Origin: Holophagaceae bacterium
GTDB lineage: Bacteria; Acidobacteriota; Holophagae; Holophagales; Holophagaceae
Direction: 5' to 3'
NCBI GenBank assembly: GCA_025361205.1
Contig: JANYAS010000158.1
Location: forward strand, 1 to 48,355
Length of the DNA: 48,355 nucleotides
Part shown: in pieces, positions 1 to 9,090 of the stretch
Layout of the letters: each line of letters opens with the position of its first letter
How positions within the stretch are numbered: the first letter of the stretch is position 1
Notes under the pieces: generated by a model
The model's input: the letters and a program-made list of their open reading frames with translations, nothing else
What the model was told of the DNA's origin: nothing
Databases searched by the model: none
Translations under genes and position numbers: made by a program

Positions 1-24
1 ACGCCTGTCGGCACCACCCAAGCC

Positions 25-53
25 TTGACGCAGGCCCCCGCCCGTTCTACAGT
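25..53 (+). promoter_or_regulatory. Sigma-70-type promoter of tRNA-Pro
   Basis: TTGACG at 25-30 and TACAGT at 48-53 are separated by exactly 17 bp, a good match to a housekeeping promoter. The predicted transcription start near 60 lies just ahead of the tRNA at 64. Seen directly; activity is inferred. Confidence 0.75.
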
Positions 54-63
54 CAAAGGTTCA

Positions 64-140
<77 letters not shown>

Positions 141-152
141 AACAACCCCAGC

Positions 153-183
153 AAGGCCAGAACTTAAGGTTCTGGCCTTTTTT
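153..183 (+). terminator. Rho-independent terminator of tRNA-Pro
   Basis: A perfect 11-bp stem (153-163 with 169-179), a 5-nt loop TTAAG, and a run of T to 183. Just beyond it (about 197-222) an 11-12 bp sequence containing GTGCTCAAA occurs twice in tandem. The remainder up to 390 shows no gene. Confidence 0.9.
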
Positions 184-390
184 CATTTTTGGGCCCGTGC
201 TCAAACGGTGCTCAAAACCGGCACCGGGACGTCCTGGTTCTCGGGTGCACAGGGTGGGACTAAAGGCGTCGGTCGAATCCTGAACTCAAACTCGCATTTC
301 CTCCTACACCACCCCCTGTGGTGCACCTAGGCAATGTGAGTAGCAGCCCGTGGTGATGGCCGCAGGGCATGTCCTGCCCGAGAGCTGTCC

Positions 391-2160
391 TCACCCATGC
401 AGGCTATGGCCAATGGCCTCCATGTGCTGCTTCTTCCCCGTGGGGTCGCTGAGGGCGCTCCAGGGGATGCGGTGCACGTGATAGCCCTCCATCTTCAGGA
501 TGCGATTGGTCATCGCGTCCGTCTGCTGGGTCTTCGGATTCCCGTGCAGCCCGGCGGACATGCCGTCCAGGTAGACCGCAACCTTTTTGTTCCTGTAGAG
601 GGCGTCCGGGGAGGTCACGATGCCATCCCCGAGGTCCAGCTTCGCGTTCAGTTCGGGGCCGTCGTCACCGACGAGCCCGGCCTCTTGGAGCGCCAGGAGG
701 AAGACCTGCTCCTTCGAGTGGTGCGGCTGGCCCTTGGTCGGCATGTCCCCGGTCGCGGGCTCGATGGTGTTCTGCACCTTCAGGCCCCGCCATGTGGCCA
801 GCAGGTCGGCGGCCTTCACCCTGTCCAGGTAGGGCTGATGGAACGCATTGGAGTGGTTCTTCAAACACTCGTAACAGGCGGTCGCACATGCTTCCGGACA
901 TCCATGAAGACGTTCCGTGGCCCCATCCAGCACCTGCTCCCATCGGTCCAGGATCTCGTCGAGGACCCCCGACCCGCCGGGCATGGGGTCGTAGACGAAG
1001 GCTTCCCAGGCGCCGTCGTCCTGGGCGATGCCCACCCAGGTCAGATCCCGCTCTCCCATGTCGAGGAGATCCCTGGCACCAAGCAGGAGGGCTTCACACA
1101 AGTTGGCGGCGTCCGCCATGGAAGCCTGACCACGTAGGCGTAGACCATCCACCCGAACGTCGGCGTAGAGCGCTCGTGGGACCGGCACCTGGCCGCATGA
1201 CTTCTGGTGGGTCTCGACGAACAACAACTTCTCCGCGTCCGACGACATCGAACTCCTGGCGGCCCCGCACACCGTGCAGATGGGGTAGCCCCATTCGCCC
1301 TGACGTGACAGGTTGGCGGGCCCCAGGTTGACGAGTCGGAGCTTCTGCTGACGTAGAAGCTGGAGCTGAAGCCCGGTTGGGGCCGTGTATGTGGCGCCAC
1401 CGTTGTGGACGTTCTCCAACTGGCTGGCGTGGAGGTCCACAGGCAAGGCGAACCGCATGGACTCGTCGTCGGTGATGCGGCTGGCGTGGTCCAGGCTACC
1501 GTCGGACATGGGGATGGCATCCACGGAGGCATGAGGGGTCGCGGCGGCCACGCCGAGTTTACCGGCCTGACCAGGCAGTCGTAGGAACGGGGCATCCGGG
1601 TCCACGCCGATCTCGAACCGCTCGGCGGTCCGGTCCTCGGGCTTGGGGCTCATCCGGTAGCTGACAACCTTGAAGCGCTCTCCCATTGCGTAGATCAAAT
1701 TTCCCGGCACGAACTCGCGGACGCCCTGGGCCAAACCGCGCCCCAGGGAGAGGTCTCGGCTGGCGGATTTCGAGTCGGCGCCGTGGAACTCAAAGCGGCA
1801 GCCACCCTGAGTCATCCCGTAGCCGGGCAGGAAGCCCTCCAGGGCCAAGACCGACAACGTGTAGGTGTCCTGGGTCTTGCCTCGATAGGCCCGGATCATG
1901 GCGTCGAACCGCTGCTTTAACCGGCGCTCCGGCTCCTCCAGTTCCTTGCCTTCACCCTCCAGCTTTGCCCATTCAGCTCGGCGGTCGCTTGCCCACTTGG
2001 CGCGATGGTAGAGCCGAGCAACGACCTCCTGAAGGTCGGGGCCGAGGCCATCCAGAAGACCGTCCAGAATCTCAGGGCGCGCGGTCTCCAGATCCTCCAC
2101 GGGCCATGCCTGGTCGAAGGCGGCCCGGACGGCGACGACGAGCTTGTCCCGGTGCTTTAC
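391..2160 (-). pseudogene. DUF1998-type defence helicase, C-terminal remnant
   Basis: C-terminal half of a large DEAD/DEAH-box helicase of the DUF1998 type, a class found in DISARM, Druantia and related anti-phage systems. Visible from N to C: a charged helical linker; a Tyr-Thr-Leu / GFLPGYG segment typical of these helicases; a DUF1998 region with the cysteine cluster CPEACATACYECL and the PMPGGSGVLDEI stretch; and a C-terminal VSR/REase-like domain (SPDALY, KVAVYLDG, GYHVHRIPW). The helicase motor (Walker A, DExH) is absent. The frame runs on to 2961, but beyond about 2160 it only mirrors the plus-strand HsdR fragment, so the true 5' break lies at about 2010-2190. With no motor and no start, it is probably non-functional. 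The exact system cannot be assigned. Confidence 0.75.
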
Positions 2161-2973
2161 GACCAGCTCCGCCAGGGGCTCACCAACCTCGGGGGGCTTG
2201 CCGCGCAGGCGAGTCCGCTCACCTTTGCCGCCCTTGCGGACCAGATGAAGGCCCTTGCGGGCTCCCTGAGCGAGATGGGGAACATCCCCATGATCGCCGC
2301 CGAGATGCCCCTGATCCTGGACCTGGCCTCCGATCCCTGGTGGGAGGGCGCCACGCTGCCCATGCTCGAACAGGTGCGGCTGAAGCTCCGGGGCCTGGTG
2401 AAGCTGATCGAGAAGGTCCAGCGGGCCATCCTCTACACGGACTTCGAGGATGAACTGGGCGTCCCCCGGATGATCGACATCGGCGGGTTCACGGTCGGGA
2501 CCGATCCCGAGAAGTTCAAGGCCAAGGTCCGGCAGTTCCTCCTGGAGCACGAAACCCACTTCGCCATCCAGCGCCTGCGGACCAATCAGCCGCTGACCGC
2601 CATGGACCTGGCGGAGCTGGAGCGGATGCTGGCCGGTGCTGGCCTCGGTGCACCGGATCAACTGGCCAAGGCCAAGGCTGAGTGCCATGGCCTCGGCCTC
2701 TTCATCCGGTCCCTGGTAGGCCTCCAACGGGACGCCGCCAAGGCGGCCTTCAACGGCTTCGTCAGTGGCAGAACTCTGAACGCCTGCCAGCTTGAGTTCA
2801 TCGACCTGATGATCGACCACCTCACTCAGCGCGGCGTCATGGACCCAGGCCTGCTCTACGAAAGCCCCTTCACTGACCAGCACAGCCTCGGCATCGAGGG
2901 CGTCTTCCAGCCGGCGGAGGTTCAGGAGTTGGTCCGGATCCTGGAGGATGTGCAGGACCATGCGGTAGCGTGA
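2005..2973 (+). pseudogene. hsdR: Type I restriction HsdR, C-terminal remnant
   Basis: The C-terminal domain of an EcoEI-type HsdR (the EcoEI_R_C family), which contacts the methylase core in the type I complex. Characteristic stretches: KLIEKVQRAILYTDFEDELG, LRTNQPLTAMDLAELERML, GLGLFIRSLVGL, LLYESPFTD. HsdR normally has 800-1000 residues with an N-terminal nuclease and a helicase motor; all of that is missing, and no hsdM or hsdS is nearby. The first ATG is 2005, but recognisable family sequence begins only near 2190; before that the opposite-strand helicase remnant is the better reading. Most likely a decayed fragment. Confidence 0.78.
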
Positions 2974-3011
2974 ACGGAAGGTTCAGACTCACGCCCAGCC
3001 TCTGCCACGCT

Positions 3012-4160
3012 TCAGAAATACAGCGCCTTACCCTGCTTCACGCAGGCGGCGGCGTAGAGGTACATGGAGGCGGACCAAGTCTGCCAGTCCTGCCCCGAGG
3101 GCAGGCCGTCCTGGGCCCGAAACCACTCGTTGAAACCGTAGGCCACTTGGGCTTTCCGGGCGGGCCTCACCAGGTCCGTGAGGGCCAGCAGCTTCTCCTC
3201 GGCCAGGCGCTGGCGGCCCGCAGCCACCAGGGCGGCCACGTAGAACCCGCAGACGAAGGGCCAGACGCCGCCATTGTGGTAGTGGCCCGGAAGGTTGTAC
3301 AGCTCGTACCGGGGATGCCAGTCCACCTCCGTGGGCAGGACGAAGGGAAAGAAACAGGGCGGAAGTTCCAGGGCCAGTTCCCCTCGGGACCGCATCGCCT
3401 CGCACTCGGCCTCGATCCACGTCACCATGCGACTGGCCCGGGTGGGCGAGGCCAGCCCCGTGAGGATGGCCAGGCTGTTGCCCAGCAGATCGCAACGCTC
3501 GTCGCGCAGCACCTTGTAGGACCACATGGCATAGGTGGGCCGTCCGCGCACCACCAAACCCGATACCGGATGGCTGCGGTCCACGCCATTGTCGGGACCG
3601 TTGACGGCCTCCTGGTGCTCCCTCGCCCGCTCCTCGAACCCCAGGCCTTTCAGGTAGCCATGGACCAGCGTGTTCACGAACAGGCCATGTCCCAGCACCC
3701 AGTGTTCGTCCCGCCAGTCGCTGGTGGGTTGCTGGGCTACCAGCACCCGGTCATCCGTGGTCTGGTAGTCCATCCAGCGCAGGGCCTTCCCAGCCGGGCG
3801 TTCCAAATAGGTCGCTTCGCCCGTGACACGCCGGAGGATCCCCAGCACCAGGAGGAAGAGCGGCGTCGTGTCGCTGGCCCCACGATCATCGGGATCATGC
3901 ACCAGGGACGGGATGTGCCCCCGGGGGCTCTGGTGCCGGACCAGGGTCGCCATCACGCGCTTCAGGGAAACCAACAGCTCCTGATTCCCGGAGGCCAGGA
4001 TCCCCAGCGCGGAAATGAGGAGATCCCGCGTGTAGGGCTCGGGATAGCCCCAGCCCGCCGTGCGGGGCAGGCCGTCAAAGGGGCCCTTGGCGTTGTGGAG
4101 CAGGACCTCCAGCGCGGCCCGCTTGGCGTTCTGGATGGAGGTCGCGCACGCAGGCGTCAT
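3012..4160 (-). CDS. GH100-like (neutral invertase-type) glycosidase
   Basis: An (alpha/alpha)6-barrel glycosidase resembling GH100 neutral/alkaline invertases and amylo-alpha-1,6-glucosidases. Family-like blocks are YPEPYTRDLLISALGIL near the N-terminus, HYHNGGVWPFVCGFYVAAL, and QTWSASMYLYA at the C-terminus, which parallel YTRDFxPSAL, NGGSWP and QTWSIAGYL of neutral invertases. No signal peptide is seen, so it is probably cytoplasmic (382 aa). The start at 4160 lies 1 nt after the stop of the GT4 gene; the open frame upstream merely runs antiparallel inside that gene. It is the last gene of the mgtA-lmbE-GT4 operon. Substrate is not known; sucrose or an alpha-glucan is an inference from family. 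Confidence 0.75.
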   Translation of the reverse strand: MTPACATSIQNAKRAALEVLLHNAKGPFDGLPRTAGWGYPEPYTRDLLISALGILASGNQELLVSLKRVMATLVRHQSPRGHIPSLVHDPDDRGASDTTPLFLLVLGILRRVTGEATYLERPAGKALRWMDYQTTDDRVLVAQQPTSDWRDEHWVLGHGLFVNTLVHGYLKGLGFEERAREHQEAVNGPDNGVDRSHPVSGLVVRGRPTYAMWSYKVLRDERCDLLGNSLAILTGLASPTRASRMVTWIEAECEAMRSRGELALELPPCFFPFVLPTEVDWHPRYELYNLPGHYHNGGVWPFVCGFYVAALVAAGRQRLAEEKLLALTDLVRPARKAQVAYGFNEWFRAQDGLPSGQDWQTWSASMYLYAAACVKQGKALYF

Positions 4161-4161
4161 C

Positions 4162-5304
4162 TCAGACCAGCCCAAGTTCTTCGGACAGGATCTCCACGAG
4201 CCGCCGGGCCACGTGCCGGTAATCGAAGCGCTCCACCACGCGACGGCGGCCGGCTTCTCCCATCCGCTGCCGGAGCGGCGCGTCGTTGAGGAGGGTCCGC
4301 AGATAGGTTGCAATGTCGCCCACATCGGCCCGGTAGTCCGACACCCGGGGCGGATCGAAGATGACCCGATGGCCGGGCTCGAAACCCGATTCAGGACCCA
4401 GCACCGCCTCGTTGATGTGGATCGTCTCGGCCACGCCCGCCAGCAAGGCGGTCTCGCCGTGGACCAGCGTATCCAACATGGCCATGGCCCGGATCCCAAT
4501 CACGGGTTTCCCGCAGGCCCCGGCTTCCACCTGGGGCATGCCGAACCCCTCCAGTCGCGAGGGGGCCGCGTAGACATCACAGGCGGCGATCAGATAGGGC
4601 ATGAGGCTTCGGGATACCCGATGGGTGGGGAAGCTCACGCGGTCCGCAATCCCCAGATGCTCCGCCAGTTCCGCGTCCAGCCGGTTCTGGACTGCGGTCC
4701 GGGGCTGGGGCCAGACCTTGCAGACGTAGCGCCAGTCGGGCACCTCCTGGGTGACCCGGGCGAGGGCTTCCATCACCTCGCGGGCCCCCTTGGAAGCCGC
4801 ATCCCCACCCACGGTGAGAATCATGAGCTGGTCCGGATTGACGCCGAGGATCTCGCGCATGGCCTGCACCTTGGGATCATTGAGTTCCCTCGGGATGAAG
4901 GCTTCCGTGTCGCAGCCCACGGGAAGCGTGACCATGTGATCCCCGCGAATGCCATCCCGGACGTAGGTTTCCCGCACCCAGTCCGCCGTCACCAGGATCA
5001 GCGGCATCTCGTTGAGTTCGTGGCGGTAGTTCGCCACATAGCCATCGGCCAACAGCCAGGGCACGGCCCGCATTCCGAACCGTTCCGGGTGGCCCACGAT
5101 ATCCGGGAAGTCACCCCAGAAGCCCACCCCCACCACCGCGTCCGGCTTGAACCAGCGGTAGTACCACTCCTTTTCCAGGTCCGATTTCAGGTGGGCGGCC
5201 CGGGCCTCCACTCCGATCTGGAGGAGCCCGTGGTACAGCAGGTCCCCCTGGGTGGCCAGACCCCCAGGTGCGGGCGGGTAGTCATAGAGCACGAGGATTT
5301 TCAT
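4162..5304 (-). CDS. GT4 family glycosyltransferase
   Basis: A 380-aa GT-B fold glycosyltransferase. The N-terminal Rossmann start MKILVLYDYPPAPGGLATQG has the glycine-rich acceptor loop; the C-terminal donor domain has LTVGGDAASKG (about residues 165-180) and the EGFGMPQVEAGACGKPVIG block with the EX7E-type motif typical of GT4. It transfers a sugar from a nucleotide sugar to an unknown acceptor in the cytoplasm. The start ATG overlaps the stop of the LmbE gene by 4 nt, so translation is likely coupled. The association with a PIG-L deacetylase resembles glucosaminide-deacetylase/glycosyltransferase pairs of thiol or glycolipid pathways, but this is only suggestive. Confidence 0.88.
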   Translation of the reverse strand: MKILVLYDYPPAPGGLATQGDLLYHGLLQIGVEARAAHLKSDLEKEWYYRWFKPDAVVGVGFWGDFPDIVGHPERFGMRAVPWLLADGYVANYRHELNEMPLILVTADWVRETYVRDGIRGDHMVTLPVGCDTEAFIPRELNDPKVQAMREILGVNPDQLMILTVGGDAASKGAREVMEALARVTQEVPDWRYVCKVWPQPRTAVQNRLDAELAEHLGIADRVSFPTHRVSRSLMPYLIAACDVYAAPSRLEGFGMPQVEAGACGKPVIGIRAMAMLDTLVHGETALLAGVAETIHINEAVLGPESGFEPGHRVIFDPPRVSDYRADVGDIATYLRTLLNDAPLRQRMGEAGRRRVVERFDYRHVARRLVEILSEELGLV

Positions 5305-5969
5305 AAGGGACCATGGCCGCTGAAAAAGGGGGCGGCGGAGCCAGGATCGTCAAAGCAGCGGAAGGCCTCCTCCCGGGGGAGGGTCTTGGATTCCCAAGTG
5401 TCCTCACCGTAATTGTACGTATTCAACATGAGGTGGCGTTTCTCCGCCCAGGCGGCCTCAGACAAGGTGATCCGGAAGGACGCATCCTTCTGGGCCCGCG
5501 GGAGGTACGCTCGACCGCCATCCTCGTAGGCGAACACCCATAGGCTGGCGGACTTCAGGAGTCCCTTGTTCCAGAGGGACCAGACAGCCCGGGAGGCTTC
5601 CTCATGCCGCAGGTGCCGGGTGTACTCCCCCCGGGGCGAGTGGGTCAGGATCAGGTCGAAATCCCCTGCCGGAAGCAGGGCCAGAACGGCCTCGGCCACG
5701 GTTTCGTCGGGGAGCGGAGGCTGTCCGGGGCCATCCTCCAGATCCCCGATGGCACCCTGGGCGCCGAGGCGCTGCAGCACGCGGGCGAAGCGGGGCGCTC
5801 GGTCGGCATCACTGCTCCGGCAAAGAACGGCCACGAAAATGGACCACTCGGGATGGCTGAGGAGCAGCCCCCCGCACCACAGGATTTCATCGTCCGGATG
5901 CGCCACCACCACCGCCACCCGCATGGGCCGGAAGGCCTCAAGTTCCTGGGGAATCATCATGCTACTCAC
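5301..5969 (-). CDS. PIG-L/LmbE family deacetylase
   Basis: A zinc-dependent N-acetylglucosaminide-type deacetylase. The signature VVVAHPDDEILWCGG (HPDDE, metal-binding His-Asp-Asp) lies near residue 20, and a second histidine motif RGEYTRHLRHEEASRAVWSL lies near 115. Length (222 aa) is normal. Two starts are possible. GTG at 5969 overlaps the stop of the upstream 41-residue ORF by 4 nt (GTGA), suggesting coupling; ATG at 5960 has a better-spaced GGAAGAAGG. It sits between the P-type ATPase/small ORF and the GT4 gene in one operon. The substrate is unknown. Confidence 0.88.
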   Translation of the reverse strand: MSSMMIPQELEAFRPMRVAVVVAHPDDEILWCGGLLLSHPEWSIFVAVLCRSSDADRAPRFARVLQRLGAQGAIGDLEDGPGQPPLPDETVAEAVLALLPAGDFDLILTHSPRGEYTRHLRHEEASRAVWSLWNKGLLKSASLWVFAYEDGGRAYLPRAQKDASFRITLSEAAWAEKRHLMLNTYNYGEDTWESKTLPREEAFRCFDDPGSAAPFFSGHGPL

Positions 5970-6091
5970 CCTTCTTCCGATGATTTCACGGGGTAAGCCT
6001 GGGCGATCGCCTCGCCGAAGTTACCTTCCCGGTGGCGTATCTTGATCAATGCCTCCAGTTCCAGCACCACTTTGTTCCCCTTGGTCGTCAT
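5966..6091 (-). CDS. Small 41-residue operon protein, unknown
   Basis: A short ORF beginning MTTKGNKVVLELEALIKIRH and ending KSSEEG. It has a ribosome-binding site (AAGGA, 7 nt upstream) and lies 30 nt after the P-type ATPase stop. Its TGA overlaps the GTG start of the LmbE gene. It is a charged, helical, soluble peptide without a recognised domain. The tight fit in the operon and the RBS support translation; it could also act only as a leader that couples translation of the deacetylase. Confidence 0.55.
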   Translation of the reverse strand: MTTKGNKVVLELEALIKIRHREGNFGEAIAQAYPVKSSEEG

Positions 6092-6121
6092 AGCGAATCC
6101 TTCATGGGGCCACGGTCAAAG

Positions 6122-8668
6122 TCATACTGCGGAATAGCGGTGGTAGAACCATTGCTTCATCCCCTCCACTGCGAACAGGTAGAAGACCAACATGGCCCCG
6201 AGGAAGAGGAAGAAGAGCAAGGGTGGCGAGACGAAGCCGAGATGCACGCCCGCCGGAGTGAACGGGAGCAGAACGGCCACCGCCACCACCGCCAGGGAAC
6301 ACGCCACGAGCCAGGGGTTGGGGCGGCTCTTGAAGGGGTTCAGGCGGGTTCGGATGATGAAGATGACGAGCACCTGCGTCGCCATGGATTCGATGAACCA
6401 GCCGGTATGGAAGAGCTTCTCGCCCGCATGGAAGACCGCCAGCATGATGAAGAAGGTGAGGAAGTCGAAGACGGAACTGATGGGGCCGATGATGAGCATG
6501 AAGTTGCGGATGTAGGTCATGTCCCAGTGGTGGGGACGGCTCAGGTAGTCGTCGTCCACCCGGTCCAGCGGGATGGGCAGTTCGGAGACATCGTAGAGGA
6601 GGTTATTGAGCAGGATCTGCACCGGCAGCATGGGGAGGAAGGGCAGGAAGAGCGAGGCCCCCGCCATGCTGAACATGTTCCCGAAGTTTGAGCTGGTGCC
6701 CATCATGACGTATTTCATGATGTTGCCGAAGGTGCGCCGGCCTTCCAGGACGCCGGCATGGAGCACGCCGAGATCCTCCTCCAAGAGGATCATGTCCGCC
6801 GCAGCCTTGGCCACATCGACGGCGCTGTCCACGGAAATGCTGACATCGGCCGAATGGAGCGAGGGCGCGTCGTTGATCCCGTCGCCGAGGTAGCCCACCA
6901 CGTGGCCCCGTTGCTTCAGCGCGAGGATGATCCGGTTCTTCTGCGCTGGGGCCACGCGGCAAAAGAGGTTGACCCCATCCACCCGCGCGGCGAGGGCATG
7001 ATCGTCCATCTTCTCGATCTCCGCCCCGGTCAGCACGCCCGTGACCGGGAGGTCGAGCTGCGTAAACACGTGCTTCGTCACCAACTCGTTGTCGCCGGTG
7101 ATGATCTTGACCGCGACTCGATCGGCGGCCAGACCCGCTAGGGCCGCCTTGGCGCTCGCCTTGGGCGGATCCAGGAAGCCGGCGAACCCCGCGAAAACCA
7201 GTTCGGATTCATCGCCCACCACGGCGTGGGGGTGGTCCAGGGCCACCTGTCGCGAGGCGATCCCCAGGACCCGGAAACCATCCTTGCTGAGGCTTTCAAA
7301 ATGTCCGTTGATCCCCTTGAGGGCCTCGGCATCCAGAGGGTGCGGTTGGTCCTCGCCCGCCAGCCCGTAGCTGACCGAGAGGCGCAGGATGTCTTCGGGA
7401 GCGCCCTTGACCACCAGCAGCCGGGTCGTGCCGTTATCAAGCAGCACCGACACCCGGCGGCGCTCGAAATCGAAGGGCACTTCATCAATCTTCTTCCAGC
7501 CGCTGGTGTCGATGTCCTTGTGTTCGAGGATGGCGTCATCCAGGGGACTTTTCAGCCCCGTTTCGAAAAAGCTGTTGTAGTAGGCCAACTCCATGACCCG
7601 CTGACTGTCCCGGCCCAGCGGGTCCAGGTGGCTTTCGAGGTGGATGCGAGCCTCGGTCAAGGTTCCGGTCTTATCGGTGCAGAAGACATCCATGCTCCCC
7701 AGGTTAAGGATCGAGGCCAGCCGCTTGACGATCACCTTGCTGGCAGCCATGCGCAGCGCGCCCCGCGACAGGGTCACGGACACCACCATGGGCAAGAGTT
7801 CGGGGGTCAGTCCCACCGCCAGGGCCACGGCGAACAGGAATGATTCCAGCCAGGGGCGGTGGAAGAAGGCGTTGACCAGGAGGACAAAAAGGAGGAGGAG
7901 GATCGTCATGCGCATGATGAGGATCCCGAACTGGTGGGTTCCCGCTTCAAAGGCGGTGGGCGGGGCCTTGGCCAGCAGGGTGTCGGCAATCTCGCCCAGG
8001 GCCGTGCTCTGCCCGGTGCGACACATCAACACCTTGGCGCTGCCGCTGACCACCGAGGTCCCCATCAGAACGGTGTTGCCGGCCGCGAGGATCTCGGTGC
8101 CGGCCGGCACTTCCCCGGGGGCCTTCTCCACCGGATAGGGTTCCCCGGTGAGCAGCGCCTGGTTGACGAAAAAGTCCTTGGCCTCCAGCACCCGGCCATC
8201 GCAGGGCACCAGATTGCCAGCGGCCAGGAGAGCCACATCACCCGGCACCATGTCGGCCAATAGGATCTCCAAGGGTTTGCCATCCCGCAGCACTTGGCCG
8301 CGGACCGCCACGGACTGGCGCAGTCGGTCCGCGGCCTGTCCGGCCCGGTATTCCTGCACGAAGTCCAGCGTCACGCTAATAAGGACAATGGCGCCGATGA
8401 TGTAGAAACTCGTCTTGTCACCGGTGAACGCGGAGAGGGCACTGGCGACCAGGAGGATGATCACCAGGGGGTTGCGGAATTTGGCCAAAAATTGCAGGAC
8501 CAGCGCCCGTTTCTTTTCCCCATGAATCAGGTTGGGACCGAACTGGGCCAGGCGCGCGGCCGCTTCGGCACGGGTCAGTCCGTCGGAGCCAGCCACCACC
8601 TGTTCCAGGAGCCCCGCCACCGGGAGCTGCCAGAAGGGAGCATCCGGCTTCATGGCAGGCTTGGTCAT
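6122..8668 (-). CDS. mgtA: Magnesium-translocating P-type ATPase, MgtA/MgtB type
   Basis: An 848-aa P3B-type ATPase for Mg2+ uptake at the inner membrane. Visible features: an N-terminal cation-ATPase domain (NPLVIILLVASALSAF), the actuator loop LLTGEPYPVEK near residue 175 (TGEP instead of TGES), CTDKTGTLTEARIHLESHLD with the phosphorylated Asp near 330, FDFERRRVSVLL, ITGDNELV, GYLGDGINDAPSL near 594, and C-terminal helices with NNLLYDVSELPIPLDRVDDD, diagnostic for MgtA. Start 8668 was chosen because AGAGGAATTCCCTC precedes it at good spacing; an upstream in-frame ATG at 8692 lacks this. It heads the operon with the small ORF, LmbE, GT4 and glycosidase genes. No Mg2+ sensing leader was recognised. 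Confidence 0.93.
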   Translation of the reverse strand: MTKPAMKPDAPFWQLPVAGLLEQVVAGSDGLTRAEAAARLAQFGPNLIHGEKKRALVLQFLAKFRNPLVIILLVASALSAFTGDKTSFYIIGAIVLISVTLDFVQEYRAGQAADRLRQSVAVRGQVLRDGKPLEILLADMVPGDVALLAAGNLVPCDGRVLEAKDFFVNQALLTGEPYPVEKAPGEVPAGTEILAAGNTVLMGTSVVSGSAKVLMCRTGQSTALGEIADTLLAKAPPTAFEAGTHQFGILIMRMTILLLLFVLLVNAFFHRPWLESFLFAVALAVGLTPELLPMVVSVTLSRGALRMAASKVIVKRLASILNLGSMDVFCTDKTGTLTEARIHLESHLDPLGRDSQRVMELAYYNSFFETGLKSPLDDAILEHKDIDTSGWKKIDEVPFDFERRRVSVLLDNGTTRLLVVKGAPEDILRLSVSYGLAGEDQPHPLDAEALKGINGHFESLSKDGFRVLGIASRQVALDHPHAVVGDESELVFAGFAGFLDPPKASAKAALAGLAADRVAVKIITGDNELVTKHVFTQLDLPVTGVLTGAEIEKMDDHALAARVDGVNLFCRVAPAQKNRIILALKQRGHVVGYLGDGINDAPSLHSADVSISVDSAVDVAKAAADMILLEEDLGVLHAGVLEGRRTFGNIMKYVMMGTSSNFGNMFSMAGASLFLPFLPMLPVQILLNNLLYDVSELPIPLDRVDDDYLSRPHHWDMTYIRNFMLIIGPISSVFDFLTFFIMLAVFHAGEKLFHTGWFIESMATQVLVIFIIRTRLNPFKSRPNPWLVACSLAVVAVAVLLPFTPAGVHLGFVSPPLLFFLFLGAMLVFYLFAVEGMKQWFYHRYSAV

Positions 8669-8774
8669 GAGGGAATTCCTCTGAAAGCGCAAGCTTGGCG
8701 GTCACCACCTGACGGACCTGAAAGCCGCTGTCCTAGTCGTGATGAACCTTCCCAAAGCACGTTCCACCCTGGCA

Positions 8775-8924
8775 TTACCAAATGTGTCGGAGCACCTTCA
8801 CGACTCTGTCCAAGGCAAGTTGGTGGTTGAGTTTGACGATGGCTTTCGTGAGTGGCCCAACGACCGGGGTTGGTTTGCCCTCCAGGAATCGCTTGCCTGG
8901 CCCCTTAAATACAAGCGCTTTCAT
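8775..8924 (-). pseudogene. Zinc alcohol dehydrogenase, N-terminal fragment
   Basis: A 49-codon frame starting MKALVFKGPGKR with KPTPVV and TKAIVKLNH, matching the first about 35 residues of zinc-dependent NAD(P) alcohol dehydrogenases (family pattern MKALVxxGPGK ... DAIVKI). The sequence then leaves the family before the catalytic CGTDLH motif and ends at a TAA. A candidate ribosome-binding site (AAGGG) remains upstream. The catalytic and Rossmann parts are gone, so it is a relic. The rest of 8669-9090 shows no gene. Confidence 0.6.
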
Positions 8925-9090
8925 GGCTGACCCTTTCTGCTCCCAGGGGCGTCTTGGAGCCCTTAGGTACTGGTGTGCGTGAGGTATCCAGGTAGGCCGT
9001 CGTCACAAAACCACCCTTCTCTCCTAGGGCGAGAACGGCATAAGAGGCCGTAACGGAATGGCGTTCAAAGCGATGGTTATTCCGTAACAG

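Noticed and set aside
2169..2961. Minus-strand extension of the helicase frame up to 2961
   Set aside because: The translation becomes low-complexity (HLGGDHGDVPHLAQGA) and mirrors the well-conserved HsdR sequence on the plus strand.
8739..8930. 63-codon plus-strand ORF beginning MMNLPKARSTLALPNVSEHL
   Set aside because: It lies antisense to the recognisable alcohol dehydrogenase fragment and has no ribosome-binding site or family.
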